Assembly: GCA_030704615.1 (NCBI GenBank)
Contig: CM060733.1
Span: forward strand, 3,780,001 to 3,844,000
DNA from: Takakia lepidozioides
Taxonomy: Eukaryota; Streptophyta; Takakiopsida; Takakiales; Takakiaceae
Length of the DNA: 64,000 bases
Direction of reading: 5' to 3'
The position numbers were made by a program, and so were the translations under genes. Positions 11,331 through 21,130 of the stretch are shown piece by piece (the first letter of the stretch is position 1; each line of letters begins with the position of its first letter). Under the pieces are notes generated by a model. It was not told where the DNA came from and searched no databases. It was given only the letters and a program-made list of their open reading frames with translations.

Positions 11331-12380
11331 ATGAGAGGAGGAGAGTGCGGGGATTGCACCAGACCACCTCAATTGTCTCCATTGGACACCACACCTATTG
11401 TGTGGCAGTATCCGGATGAAGGCATTTGTCTTCTGGACTTGTTTGGCGGGATCAGCACCGGATTGGCTGCTGTGTTACAGGCAGGTGTACGAGTTCGGCA
11501 TTACCTGTATGTGGAGAGGGATGAGACTGCACGACGCGTTTCACTTCGCCATGTTGCTCAGTTGGTGCAGCCGTACCCTGAGTTGTTGTCGGTGTCTGCA
11601 ATTCGTGGATATCAGCAGGCCTTGCCAGCAGACATTTCGTTGCTGGGGGTGCAAGATTGGAGCGGGTTGGCTCCATTGATCTGGTAGTGGCAGGTTGGCC
11701 CTGCCAAGGGCATTCATCAGCCGGCATGGCAATGGATTGCGAGACTCGAGGTCGGGTCTATTTTGGGAGATGGTGCGGGTTTTGCGCCACTTGCAGCTTC
11801 ATCAAGCTGTATCTCCAGCATACATCTTGGAAAATGTGCCATTGATGGGCGATTCTCGGGCCAGGGTGATGGCCAGTGTGCATCAAGTCCGGTCGTGGCT
11901 TGGGTCAGCAGTGTTGCTAGATGCAGCTACAGTGGGGTCACGGCTCATCGTCCACGGCTATGGTGGACTAACTTGATGCCACCCGCACTGCTCAAGCGTG
12001 CATTTGATGGGGTGCAGCGGCCAGCACATCTCACAGTGGATAACATTCTGGACACAGGGAGGCAGTCTCAGCGTGTGAGACACGATGACCGTTCGCCTTT
12101 GGCAGTGGTCAACAAGGTGGGTCAACCACGAGTAGCATTACCTACACTGCTCAGCTTCCCAGGATCGCATGCTTTCCAGGATAGTGGACCTGGCCTCCTG
12201 TGGGATGCTCAGTTGCAGCAGTTAGTGGAGCCTAATGCTGACGAGCGTGAGTGGGCAATGGGTTTTACCATTGGTACCAGAGCGGTGTCGTCTCTTTCTG
12301 AGGCATCACGTCGTCAAGTGTTGGGGCAAGCAATGGATCTCAATTGCTTGACCTGGATTATCAGCTTGGCTCTGGCTGAG
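11331..12380 (+). pseudogene. Element A C5-cytosine DNA methyltransferase domain
   Basis: The conserved C5-methyltransferase motifs occur in order. Motif I: LLDLFGGISTGLAAVL (SAM binding, about 11430). Motif II: YVERDETARR. Motif IV: DLVVAGWPCQGHSSAG with the catalytic Cys of the PCQ loop (about 11678-11725). Motif VI: YILENVP (about 11821). Motif VIII: AHRPRLWWTNL (about 11945). A target-recognition stretch is followed by motif IX/X: EREWAMGF and then RRQVLGQAMDLN. The spacing, the GxxTGL form of motif I and the AHRxRxWWxNL form of motif VIII resemble DNMT3/DRM-type enzymes more than MET1 or CMT. The domain lies between protease and reverse transcriptase, in the same direction, so it is part of the pol polyprotein. 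Frameshifts near 11660-11680, 11730 and 11940 break it in this copy. Confidence 0.87.
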
Positions 12381-12391
12381 CAACGCAGAGT

Positions 12392-13287
12392 GTGGAGTAC
12401 ATTTCCCTCAATGGTCTCTCTGCCTACCGAGACGGTACAGGCAGTGAGTGGGGGCAAGCATGTGAGGACCATGGGGTGCATGAGTTGGCCACTGACACGC
12501 CAATCTTTCGGAGACCCTGTAGATACAGTGACATGGAGAGGTCTTTGATTCAGATGAGGACTCAAGATCTCTGGGAGGCAGGTTTGGTGGAGCTCTCTGG
12601 TGGAGAGTATGCTTCAGCCACAGTGATGCCAGCCAAGAAGGATGTCTATGGCAATTGGACGGAGAGACGTATGTGCGGTGATTACCGGTCTGTAAATCGT
12701 CAGACCAAGTCCGATAAGTATGCCATGCCAACACCAGAGGAGATCTTTGATGCCATCGGGCATGCTAAGGCCTTTAGCACTTTGGATTTACGATCCGGAT
12801 ATCACCAGTTGCCAATCAAGGAGGCGGACAAGCAGAAGACGGCATTCTGGGGGATCAATGAGCACGGCAAGGATTGCCTATATCAGTGGCGGTTCTTACC
12901 ATTTGGGCTTAAGAATGCTCTTGCAGAGTTTCAGAGAGTCATGGATAGGATTCTAGCAGGGGTGACTTTGCTCGGTGCTACATAGATGACATCATCATCT
13001 TTAGTGTTACGATGGAGGAGCATGAGAGACACCTTCAGGTGGTATTGGAGCGCTTGAGAGCGCACGGATTGAAGTTGCATCCGGGGAAGTGCAAGTTTTT
13101 CCATAACCAGATTGAGAATCTGGGTCACATGATATATCCTGGAGGATTGGGGGTACAGCAGACTACGGTAGAGGCCATTGCACAAATTCCACGCCCCACG
13201 GATGTGAGCCGAGTTCGAGCTTTCATGGGGTTGGCAAACTATTATAGACGGTTTGTCAAGGGATTTGTACCATTGCAAAGGCTCTAA
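12392..13287 (+). pseudogene. Element A reverse transcriptase
   Basis: The frame starting near 12440 shows the Ty3/gypsy RT order: VTMPAKKD-like entry (ATVMPAKKDVYG), RMCGDYRSVNRQT, FSTLDLRSGYHQLPI, KTAFWG, FLPFGLKNALAEFQRVMD. A frameshift near 12960 moves the active-site box CYIDDIIIFS into the next frame. That frame continues through HLQVVLERLRAHGLKLHPGKC to the end of the domain (FMGLANYYRRFVKGF) at about 13270. The polymerase aspartates of YIDD are present. This RT follows directly on the methyltransferase motif X with no intervening stop expected in an intact element. Confidence 0.85.
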
Positions 13288-13299
13288 CCAAGCTGACCA

Positions 13300-14327
13300 A
13301 GGTGGACTAGGAGTGGCAGTGGGAAGATGAGCAGGAACGAGCTTTTCAAGAGCTCAAGGCGAGGTTGACCTCGGCGCCTATCTTGAGACGACCTATCAGG
13401 GGGCGTCCCTTTCAGCTGCATACGGATTGGAGCATGCTGGGGCTTGGAGCGGTGCTCACACAGGTGGATGATGAGGGAAGAGAGTTTGTAGTGGCTTACG
13501 CTAGCCGCTCGAACAACGCTGCAGAGGCTAAGTACAGCTCATATGAGGGAGAGTGCTTAGCTGCAGTGTGGGCCGTGACACACTTCAGGTGCTATCTATA
13601 CGGCAATCTTTTCACCCTTGTCACGGATCACCGGCCACTCAAGTGGTTGATGGAGTCAGACAAGCTTACGGGGAAGCTTGCACGGTGGGCACTTATACTC
13701 CAGGAGTATGACTTTCAGGTTGTGCATCGACCGGGTTTGGTCAATCGGGATGCGGATGGATTGAGTCGCAATCCATGCATGAGCCAGCAGGATGACACTG
13801 GAGCTCGGTGGCATGGTGAGACGGACGAGGAGATGGTGCCGGGATGGCACGCATCTGCATTTTTGTGTATCTTGGCATCGGGAGGTCAGGTTGGACCTAC
13901 AACAGGGATGACTGTAGACGGAGTGTCTGAGGACCCTGAGGCTAGTGATGAGTCAGGTGGTGCCAGAGATATACATGAGGATTCGACTGTGTTGGACTAC
14001 CTTCGCACGGGAGACACGACAACCACTGTGACTGCGAGGGAGAGGGATCGGATCCTGCAACGAGCCAAGAGGTTCAAGTGGGAGGGGATACACCTACTTC
14101 GAGTGTGGGAGGATGGTCGGGTGAGGATTGTGCCTCACCCCACACAGCGTGCACGGTTAGTGCGGCATGCCCATGAGGAGTTGGGGCATTTTGGAGTGCG
14201 ACGCACTCACAGTTTACTGCAGGGGCAGTATTGGTGGCGTGGTATGCATACAGAGGTGCAACAGTTCGTGGCTAGGTGCATGGTCTGTGACAGGGTGCGT
14301 GCTTCATTCAACGCCCCTACACCATAG
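13300..14327 (+). pseudogene. Element A RNase H and integrase N-terminal region
   Basis: The 320-codon frame from 13365 has the Ty3 RNase H: FQLHTDWSMLGLGAVLTQ (first catalytic Asp in TDWS), YEGECLAAVWAV, LVTDHRPLKWLM and VVHRPGLVNRDADGLSR. An acidic spacer of about 90 residues follows, then the integrase zinc-binding HHCC module HAHEELGHFGVRRTHSLLQ ... CMVCDRVRA. A TAG at 14325-14327 separates it from the integrase core, which continues in the same frame from 14328, so a single nonsense mutation splits the protein. Confidence 0.85.
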
Positions 14328-14713
14328 TTGCATCCTTTACCAATCATGGGATTGGGCTACAGGTGGAGTCTTGACTTCGCAGGACCGTTGCCACTGACTA
14401 TGCGCCACCACAGATATATGTTGGTGATGGTGGAGCACTTCTCCAAGTGGATTGAGTTGGTTCCATTGCCTGACAAGGCTAGTGAGGGGGCTGCGTATGC
14501 ATTCTTGGATCGTGTGCTTAGCCGATTTGGTGCTCCAGCTGGGGTACTCACGGACCAAGGGAGAGAATTCTTGGGGGAGTTTCAGGCTTTGTGTGATAAA
14601 GCCTTGATAGACCACCGCACCACTTCTCGGGATCATCCTGAGGCCGATGGCTTAGCAGAGAGAGTTGTTCAGACAGTGAAGAGGGGTTTGCACAAATATG
14701 GCTTGCAGAATAA
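14328..14713 (+). pseudogene. Element A integrase catalytic core, cut at the inversion breakpoint
   Basis: This stretch has the DDE core: RWSLDFAGPLP (first Asp), GVLTDQGREFLGEF (second Asp), and DHPEADGLAERVVQTVKRGL (the catalytic Glu lies within the LAER segment). The protein runs to KYGLQNN and then hits a stop contributed by foreign sequence. Its natural continuation, NGHLGDWDLQVPWLAMGYR, is found on the minus strand beginning at 21837. The codons on the two sides overlap by the four bases ATAA. Confidence 0.87.
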
Positions 14714-14714
14714 T
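14708..14714. other. Left breakpoint of the ~7.1-kb inversion
   Basis: On the left of this point the sequence is element A integrase read on the plus strand. On the right it is element B RNase H read on the minus strand. The bases GAATAA fit both elements. Restoring the opposite orientation of 14714-21837 would rejoin the element A integrase frame exactly and bring both halves of element B into one direction. Confidence 0.82.
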
Positions 14715-15681
14715 TGATCACCGCAGCGGAAAATTTGTGAGAACGAATACCAACAGGGTGGAGTCGGCCATCTGTACCGTATTGTGAGAGTACCGCGCCA
14801 AGTACAAAGTCCGATGCATCTGCTTCTAAGAAGAATGGTTTAGATGGGTCTGCAGGTACCAATATTGGAGCCGTTGTAAATGTCTGCTTCAGCCTTTCAA
14901 ATGCCTGGTCACCCTTCTCGTCCCATATAAATTTGTCCTTCCTTGTGAGTCGTGTCAATGGTGCAACAATTTTGGAGTAGTCATTGATGAAGATTCTATA
15001 GAAATTTGCAAAACCCAGAAAACATTGTACATCTCGGATCGAAGTTGGTTTAATCCACTCGATGATGGTTTGTATTTTCTTCTGATCCATAAAGACGCAT
15101 TTGTCGGAAATAATGTAGCCCAAAAATTCGACCTCAGATTGATGGAAAAGACATTTCTCCAACTTGACATATAGTCATTTTTCTCTTAATTTATCAAGGA
15201 CAAAGCGTACATGGCGGCCATATTCTTCTTCGTTCTGTGAAAATATCAAAATGTCGTCCAAATAGATGACTACAAAGTCATCTAAAAATTCTCGAAATAT
15301 GTCATTCATCATATGTTGGAAAACTGCTGGAGCATTTGTAAGATCGAAAGACATAACACTGTATTCAAAATGTCCATACCTTGTTCGAAAAGCTGTTTTC
15401 CATTCGTCTCCTTCTTTTATCCGTACAAGGTTATAAGCTCATCTCAAGTCGATTTTGGTGAAAATCTTCGCTCGTCCCAGCTGGTCGAGAAGCCCATAAA
15501 TCAGCGGCAACGGATAACGATTCTTGATTGTGACTTTGTTGAGACCGCGATAGTCGACACACATGCGTAATGATCCGTTCTTTTTTTTCACAAACAAGAT
15601 AGTCGCCCCCGCGGGTGATTTGGAATGTCGGATGAAGTGCTTTGACAAATTTTCATTAATGTATTCGCGTAATGCAGCCAA
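14714..15681 (-). pseudogene. Element B reverse transcriptase and N-terminal RNase H
   Basis: Minus-strand frames show [49 protein letters not shown], then after a stop near 15439 [25 protein letters not shown] and the active site [13 protein letters not shown] stop at about 15179 precedes LYVKLEKCLFHQSEVEFLGYIIS, and RNase H begins at PFFLEADASDFVLGAVLSQYG. The frame ends at FSAAVINYS where the inversion cuts it. The usual gypsy second half with the TDH and ADALSR boxes is missing. Confidence 0.85.
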
Positions 15682-15689
15682 CTCCGTCT

Positions 15690-16388
15690 GGGATAAGTTA
15701 TAGATTGGGCCGAATGGTGGTTGGGCTCCTTCTTATAACTCAATTGTACAGTTATAAGGTCGATGATCTGGCAATATGTCTGCATTTTTCTTCTCGAAGA
15801 TATCTTTGAAATCTTGATATTGAGCAGGTAATGTTGAAGTACCTTTGTCTGTTGTGGTCTTGATCGGAGTCGCATAAAGTGCAAATGTCGCCTCCTTTTT
15901 CGTAGCTCTCATGAAGGCTCTAGCTCCAAGAAATAGGGGTTGAATACCTTTGGTACTTTTGCATTTTTGTCTTTCCGAAATTTTTCGTGATTGCCAATCG
16001 ATGTCAGGATTATGAAGTACAAACCAGGGAAGTCCAAAGATCACAGGATTAATGGAGACTGGATGACATTGAAAACAATCTGTGATGCTTGATTTTTAAG
16101 CTTCATTTCAAGGGGTTGAGTTTCATGGTCAACATTTCCTGATACTAACGGTCGTCCATCGATAACTTCAACAGGGGCCGAGAATTTCTTTCTTACGAGC
16201 GTTAAATTGCGTTGCTTCGCAAAGTCTTTGTCAATAAAACACGCTGAAGCGCCAGAGTCCAAAAGTGTTTCTACGGAGATATTTTGATTTTGCATCCTGA
16301 TCTTTACTGGAACTGTGAAACAAGATACAGGGTCTGGAGGTAGAAAGAGACCTTTTTTTGGTGAGGAATTTGGGGTGTCCAGCCGCAT
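15690..16388 (-). pseudogene. Element B retropepsin and protease-RT linker
   Basis: The frame at 16388-16041 carries the protease signature VETLLDSGASACFIDKDFA (DSGA catalytic Asp). The following frame (16044-15733) has the second conserved box IFGLPWFVLHNPDIDW and then the acidic linker FKDIFEKKNADILPDHRPYNC that leads into RT in chromoviruses. A one-frame shift at about 16041 separates the two. Confidence 0.8.
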
Positions 16389-16393
16389 GGTCC

Positions 16394-17438
16394 CTACTGT
16401 GACTGGATATCTTCGTTTTCCGACCTCCTCATATCGAACACTTGAGTGGTGCCCCGAACTTTGAATCTTCTCTTGTTGGGGCAGTTTAATGTCATGTGAT
16501 CATTTTCTCCGCAATAAAGGCAGAATCCATTCGAGCGCCGTCTTTGTTTTTCATGTGGTGTCAATGGCTTGAATCGGACAACATCAATCTGCATAGGATC
16601 ATTACCGGATGTCTGATGGATCGTTGTATTTGGTGCCGTAGTAGCAGCGGCATGGTGCGTCGTCGACCATCCAGATCGCTTCTCTTGACGTCTTTCGAAC
16701 AAACGTATCGCATGCAATGACTTGGGTGATGAATTCGCTCAGTGTACTCACGTTTGACATTGTCAGCAACAAATCTTTAACATCATATTGTAGGCCACAT
16801 CGAAACTGACTTATGAGGCTCTTCTCATTCCAGTCAAGGTCGCACGCAAGTTGTCAAAATTCAGCAGCATAAACGGAAGCTGGACGTGCTCCTTGTTGAA
16901 GATTTCGCATCTTTGTCTCTGCAACTCTCTCTCTATAATTCTCTCCAAACGTTGCAGTGAACTCGGACATGAACGCTTCAAAATTGTATAGTAAATGCGA
17001 ATTTTTCTCTAATAGCGGTGCAAACCAAGATAGGGCAGTGCCTGATAGAAGGGTGCCCACAAATCCCACTTGAATACCTTCATCAGAGTAGCGTTGTGGA
17101 TGTAGTCATAGGAACAATCGTACTTGTTGAACAAAACCGCAAAATCTTGATCTCGTCCCATCAAATTTCTCGGGTATGCTGACCTTTGGTTCCCTTGTAA
17201 TCTGTTGAAGATTTGGAGGAACCGTTGCAGTATGATTTGTTGTAGTAGGGACTCGTAAGGTTGAAGATCCATTGTTCGACTCCTTCAACTCTGAAATTTG
17301 TTGTTGCAAATTGTTGAGAGCATTGCCAAGGTCATGAGACTGATCAGCTTGTAGTTGGGCAGTAGAGGCACGAAGTTCTTGCATCTGGAGCTGAAGACTT
17401 TGCAATGTGGCGACCATTTCCGCAAATGTGTCTTCCAT
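16394..17438 (-). pseudogene. Element B Gag with coiled coil and zinc knuckle
   Basis: The start codon at 17436-17438 opens a frame with an N-terminal Leu/Gln-rich coiled coil (about residues 5-55). A linker follows, and then the capsid region begins with PEKFDGTRSRFCGFVQQV. A shift near 17100 moves to the frame with LLSGTALSWFAPLLE and FTATFGENYRER. Another break leads to the C-terminal frame with CLYCGENDHMTLNC, a canonical CX2CX4HX4C knuckle at about 16490-16540. At least two frameshifts and one stop (near 16852) inactivate it. Confidence 0.8.
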
Positions 17439-17459
17439 CTTAACTAACTAAAGAACAAA

Positions 17460-17476
17460 CTTTAGTCTCGCCAAAC
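17460..17476 (-). promoter_or_regulatory. Element B primer-binding region next to 5' LTR
   Basis: Immediately inside the 5' LTR the minus strand reads GTTTGGCGAGACTAAAG, the position expected for the tRNA primer-binding site. It is not the initiator-Met sequence common in plant gypsy elements, and I cannot name the matching tRNA. The call rests on position. Confidence 0.4.
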
Positions 17477-18092
17477 TGTCAAGGACGAGAACATGACTGA
17501 ACACAAACAAGAGATAAGACTAGAGGTACAAGGCTAGACAAGAAGTCAAGGTCGGCGTGGCCGAATGCACGATGAGTAAATAGGAATCAAGACGATCTTT
17601 ATAACAATGAACAAGAGTACAAGATATTGGAACACGACTTGAATACTAGAATGCTGGAAACTGGACAAGAGTACCGGATACTAGAAATTGGGCTAGGGTA
17701 CTGGGAACTGAACTGGAGTACTAGGAACTCGAAACAAGAGTAGCTTGAACTGGTGTTGGCGAGACTGAAGAGTGTCCAGTCTCGCCTCCTATATATACTG
17801 GCTACTAAGAAGCTTCCCTAAGAAGCTTCCCCAATGGAGGTTGCTTGCTGGAGAAGTTTCCTTAAACAAATGAGGTATCTTGATGGAGAAGTTTCCTCCA
17901 CATGAAGCTTCCTAAGTAGTTTCCCAAGTTACTCTTCGTAATTTGGTAAACTCCCGATAACTTGATAAGTAATGGTAAATCATGGTAGATCATGGTAAAT
18001 CATGGTAAGTCATGGTAACTTTCGATAACATGATAACTTGGTAACTTCTGATATTTACTCTTGGTAAATTCCTCTGGGCTACGTCCGTGACA
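17477..18092 (-). repeat. Element B 5' LTR (616 bp, inverted)
   Basis: It begins TGTCACGGAC and ends CCTTGACA, and matches 23915-24511 along its whole length at roughly 90% identity by eye, so the insertion is not recent. U3 holds a tandem run of about 10-bp TACCATGATT-type units (about 17945-18050). A TATATATAGG box lies at 17788-17797. The base sequence just outside (AAGAC in the element's direction) does not match the five bases after the 3' LTR (GATAG), so no target-site duplication is seen. Confidence 0.88.
17788..17797 (-). promoter_or_regulatory. TATA box in element B 5' LTR
   Basis: TATATATAGG on the minus strand lies in the middle of the LTR, and the identical box is at 24211-24220 in the 3' LTR. 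Its conservation in both copies and mid-LTR position fit the U3 core promoter that would start element RNA. Confidence 0.6.
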
Positions 18093-18159
18093 GTCTTAGT
18101 GTTTCCTTGAACGTGGAAGGGTCCTGTTTCCTCAAGAATGGCCTGAGGGAATTTCAGGA

Positions 18160-19475
18160 GTTCCAGATTGAAGACCAAAGAGGGGAACTTGGAGATCTGT
18201 GGTTGAAGCCTTGCAGCACCCAGCGATTGGATGCAGGCCAGGGGACACGCTGCAAGGGAGAGGAGGAGGAAATGGTGGAGGAGACCATGAGCTCCCACCA
18301 GCCTCCATCCGGTCCTATGAATCTAGGGATCCCTGCCTACATTTTCATTTTGTTTTCTTGCTCTATGTGGTAGTAGTCCAGGTTATGTCTGGCTTCCAGG
18401 TATGACTGAAACATGTGTGCATCGCAGGATTGAGATTCAACTCTCCTTTGGCAGATGCCTAGGCATTTTTGGAGGGCCCTGACCTTTCTTTTCTGTGCCT
18501 CTGCAATGGCCCGGCTGAGGTCTTGACTGACTTTGCAAATGGCAGCGAGTTTGTCCTGGAATCTTTGGATCGGGCAAGGGTTGTGGTTTGCAACGGAGAG
18601 CAAGGCTGTCTTAAGGCCATCAGTGAAGGAAGAGGTTTGAAGGTGGGAGGAGTTAAGCCTGTATATCCCTCTTCCTCTAGGGTGGGAATTGGGTAGAGTG
18701 AGGGATGCGGACACTCGTGCATGATCAAAACCTTGGGGAATAGGATCCTGAGGGCATAATCGGGTAGCCTGGGAAAGGGAAATTGAGGAGTAGAATCTGT
18801 CAAGCCTGGCCATGCAGAGATCATTAATATCTCTGTTGTTGGTCTAGGTGAAGAAGGGGTTAGCTCCCAACGGGTCTCTGGGGGGATCTTCTAATTCTGC
18901 CAAGCTGTGAGACTGGATTAGAGACTGCCAGGAGAGGTCTTCTTCAGGGCTTAGGTGAGATGTTGTGCTCCCCATCCTGTCAGAGTCATTTTCTACCATG
19001 TTGAAATCACCCACCACAATCCATCTGCATATGTCACTATGATATGCCATCCGGAGGTTTATCTTGGCCCAAAGATCCGCTCTGAGAAGAGAATTGTTTG
19101 GCGCATAAATGTTGATAAAACCTGTAGGGTCAGTGTCATTGGGGAACCTTAGGGAGCAGAACTGGGCTCTCCCCGGTTCCCAGATCTCATCTTTGATGAG
19201 ATATTGGTGGATGGAAGGGGATAGAAGGATCGCGGTCCCTCCTCTAGTTCCTTCAATAGAGGGTTTCCAGAGAGCCGAGGCTTTAGGCTAAAGCTGATTG
19301 GTGAGCCTTAGAATTTTCCTGTCATAGAGTTTGTGTTCTTGGAGAAAGACAATAGCCTGAGTAGTGATGAGAGGTGCTAGCCAGGCTGAGAGCCTGACTT
19401 TTTGAGGGCCATCTGGTAAGAACCTAGGCCCCTGATGTTCCAGGAAGACATGCTAACCTGCATCGCGGGATGGAG
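18160..19475 (-). pseudogene. LINE endonuclease domain (decayed)
   Basis: Shifted minus-strand frames carry the L1-type endonuclease signposts. MSSWNIRGLG at the start supplies the metal-binding Asn. WIVVGDFNMVENDSDRMG lies in the middle (the GDFN box). Near the end, the linker toward RT shows FQDKLAAICK and YLEARHNLDYYHIEQENKMKM, followed by a stop. In L1 elements this enzyme nicks the target for reverse transcription. Several frames and stops show decay, and the following RT is absent. Confidence 0.7.
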
Positions 19476-19479
19476 ACAG

Positions 19480-20177
19480 GCTGAGGGGATGAGACTCAAT
19501 TGATGGCCTGGCTGAAGCAAAGAATCGAAACTTAGTGCGTTTGTCAGTGGGCTTTGGGGAGGGACACCAGTGGAGCCTTGGGGGTTCCACACGGCTGGGG
19601 TCTTTGAGGTGGATGAATATGACTTGGGTGCCTGGCGGACCAGGTAGAGGGTTGCATGCGTCGTCAAGAGGGATAAATCTGTTGGAACTTTGAAGTGAGG
19701 TTTTAATGGAAACTATGGTGGACTGGGGGGTGGTGGGCAAATTTAGAAGTTTGGAGAGGTGAAAAGGAGGCAATGGGTAAGTGGGCGAGGGCAGTAGTTT
19801 CCATTTGTTACCTCCTGGGATAGAGGGGAGTGCCTCAGGCGAGAGACAAATGATACTGCATACCTTGTCAGAGAAGAACGAAAAGAAAAGCAGGGGAATA
19901 GATTGAGTGTGGAGTGGGTGACTTACAGGGAAGGAAGGAGAAATGAGGGGAGCTGGTGTCGGGGAAGGCAGCAGAGTTGTGATTGGGTGGAGGGGCCCGG
20001 CGTGCTGTTGAGAGACTTCTGGCGAGTGCTGCGTGAAGAATTGCGAGATCTGGAGGTTGGAGGAGCTCGAGGTCGACCAAGAGCCCATGGGGACGTAGCT
20101 GGGGTTGCCATAGTCTTCAATTATGTTTCGATCGATTTCGTCATTTTGCGCTTCAATTTCCATGTCCAGATAGGCCT
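19480..20177 (-). pseudogene. LINE ORF1 C-terminal part
   Basis: One open minus-strand frame of about 230 codons, starting within NDEIDRNIIEDYGNPSYVP, is rich in Ser, Pro and Leu and has no recognised domain. It completes the ORF1 interrupted by element A. The frame on the other side of the insertion joins it without a shift. Confidence 0.55.
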
Positions 20178-20871
20178 TGTCGTGCGCATACATATCGCTA
20201 CACAACTACATCGTTGTCCGAAACCACACAACACATGTGCACACCACACACTAGTATACCACTAGTCCACCACTAGTCCAGCCACTAGTCCAACCACTAG
20301 GCTACAACTACTCAGTCACTAGGCTGCCACTATGCTGCCCACTATGGCAGTCACTAGTCCACACAATAGATAAAGAAGAAGAATACAAGCACAAGCTCAT
20401 GCGAGCTCACAAAGCTGAAGCATAAACTCATGCATATATAACCTCATCACTCAAATACAAGTCAAGCCAAGTGCACCCCACGCCATGGGGAATCCACACT
20501 ACGGCGCCATAGCTAGGCGCGGTGAGGCTCAACTCGAGAAAGATGAGCCTTCCGCGCTTGCCGTGAAGATAACCACTCCAGGGCCTAAATCTGCCTTGAC
20601 CCCTGGATTGACACTTGGGCCAATCCCAAATGTCAATATGTAAAAGCTAGCTATTTCCTAGTTAGTTTCATACTAGTGGTAAAATAACTTGACAGCTGTC
20701 GTGCACATACATATCGCTACACAACTACATCGCTGTCCAAAACCACACAACACATGTGCACAACACACTAGTCCACCACTAGTCCAACCACTAGTCCAAC
20801 CACTAGGCTACAACTAGTCAGTCACTAGGCTGCCACTATGCTGCCCACTATGGCAGTCACTAGTCCACACA
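20178..20871 (-). repeat. Element A 3' LTR region with duplicated TAGTG block
   Basis: On the minus strand this reads X1-Y-X2. Y (20695-20371) matches the 5' LTR at 4845-5168. X1 (20871-20697) and X2 (20368-20178) are near-identical copies of a CTAGTGG-rich block starting TGTGTGGACTAGTG and ending CACGAC(A). A run AGGGGGGCGA at about 20873-20883, just before X1, looks like the polypurine tract. That suggests the LTR starts at X1, whereas the 5' LTR starts at Y. The right end at 20178 is firm because LINE sequence resumes there in frame. Confidence 0.7.
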
Positions 20872-21130
20872 ATCGCCCCCCTAGCTGGTGCTTAGGTCCC
20901 TCTAAGTCCAGGTAGCCACAAGATGTGATAGTGACCATAGCCTCACTAAGTCCTCACCACTATCCCTACTACACTCAAACTCGATAGATCAAGAGGCCGG
21001 GTGCAAGAGTTGTCCCATCGTTAGTCGCCGTCTTGCAACCTGTGAACTTGAGCTTGGGATCTCATGTATTGACTCTTATGAGTTTGGCCTCCTATGTCTT
21101 GTTAGCTGCCTCCAGTCATGTCCACTGCCA
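20872..21130 (-). other. Element A 3' untranslated region and polypurine tract
   Basis: About 260 bp separate the PHD finger stop codon from the LTR block. No coding signal is seen. The last bases on the minus strand are G-rich (CTAGGGGGGCGA) and are the best polypurine-tract candidate. Confidence 0.5.

Larger units (their letters stand above)
4845..14713 (+). mobile_element. Ty3/gypsy element A (DNMT- and PHD-encoding), 5' three quarters
   Basis: Order seen: 5' LTR from 4845, a very long leader (about 5170-8590) made largely of tandem repeats, Gag with zinc knuckle, retropepsin, C5-cytosine DNA methyltransferase, reverse transcriptase, RNase H, and integrase up to the catalytic core. The integrase stops at 14713, where the sequence turns into another element on the opposite strand. 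The missing integrase C terminus, a PHD finger and the 3' LTR lie inverted at 20178-21837. RT-RNaseH-integrase order makes it Ty3/gypsy rather than copia. Several frameshifts and stops show that this copy cannot make a polyprotein. It sits inside the LINE ORF1. Confidence 0.88.
14714..18092 (-). mobile_element. Ty3/gypsy chromovirus element B, 5' half (inverted)
   Basis: Read on the minus strand the order is 5' LTR (18092-17477), primer-binding region, Gag with zinc knuckle, protease, reverse transcriptase and the first half of RNase H, ending at the inversion breakpoint. Integrase, chromodomain and the 3' LTR of the same type lie on the plus strand at 21838-24511. The second half of RNase H (about 120 residues) is absent from both pieces, so some sequence was lost at the junction. 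Stops and frameshifts are frequent. Confidence 0.85.
18093..20177 (-). mobile_element. LINE retrotransposon, continuation (ORF1 end and endonuclease)
   Basis: On the minus strand the LINE resumes at 20177 with AYLDMEIEAQNDEID, in frame with the plus-strand piece that ends at 4844. It carries the Ser/Pro-rich end of ORF1 and then an apurinic-type endonuclease. It ends where the element B LTR starts at 18092. The LINE reverse transcriptase is not found on the far side of element B (after 24511), so the 3' half was lost or lies elsewhere. Confidence 0.75.

Noticed and set aside
11331-12380. Host DNA methyltransferase gene inserted by chance
   Set aside because: It lies in line between protease and RT of one element, with the same direction and no introns or flanking stops expected in the intact form; a pol domain is the simpler reading.
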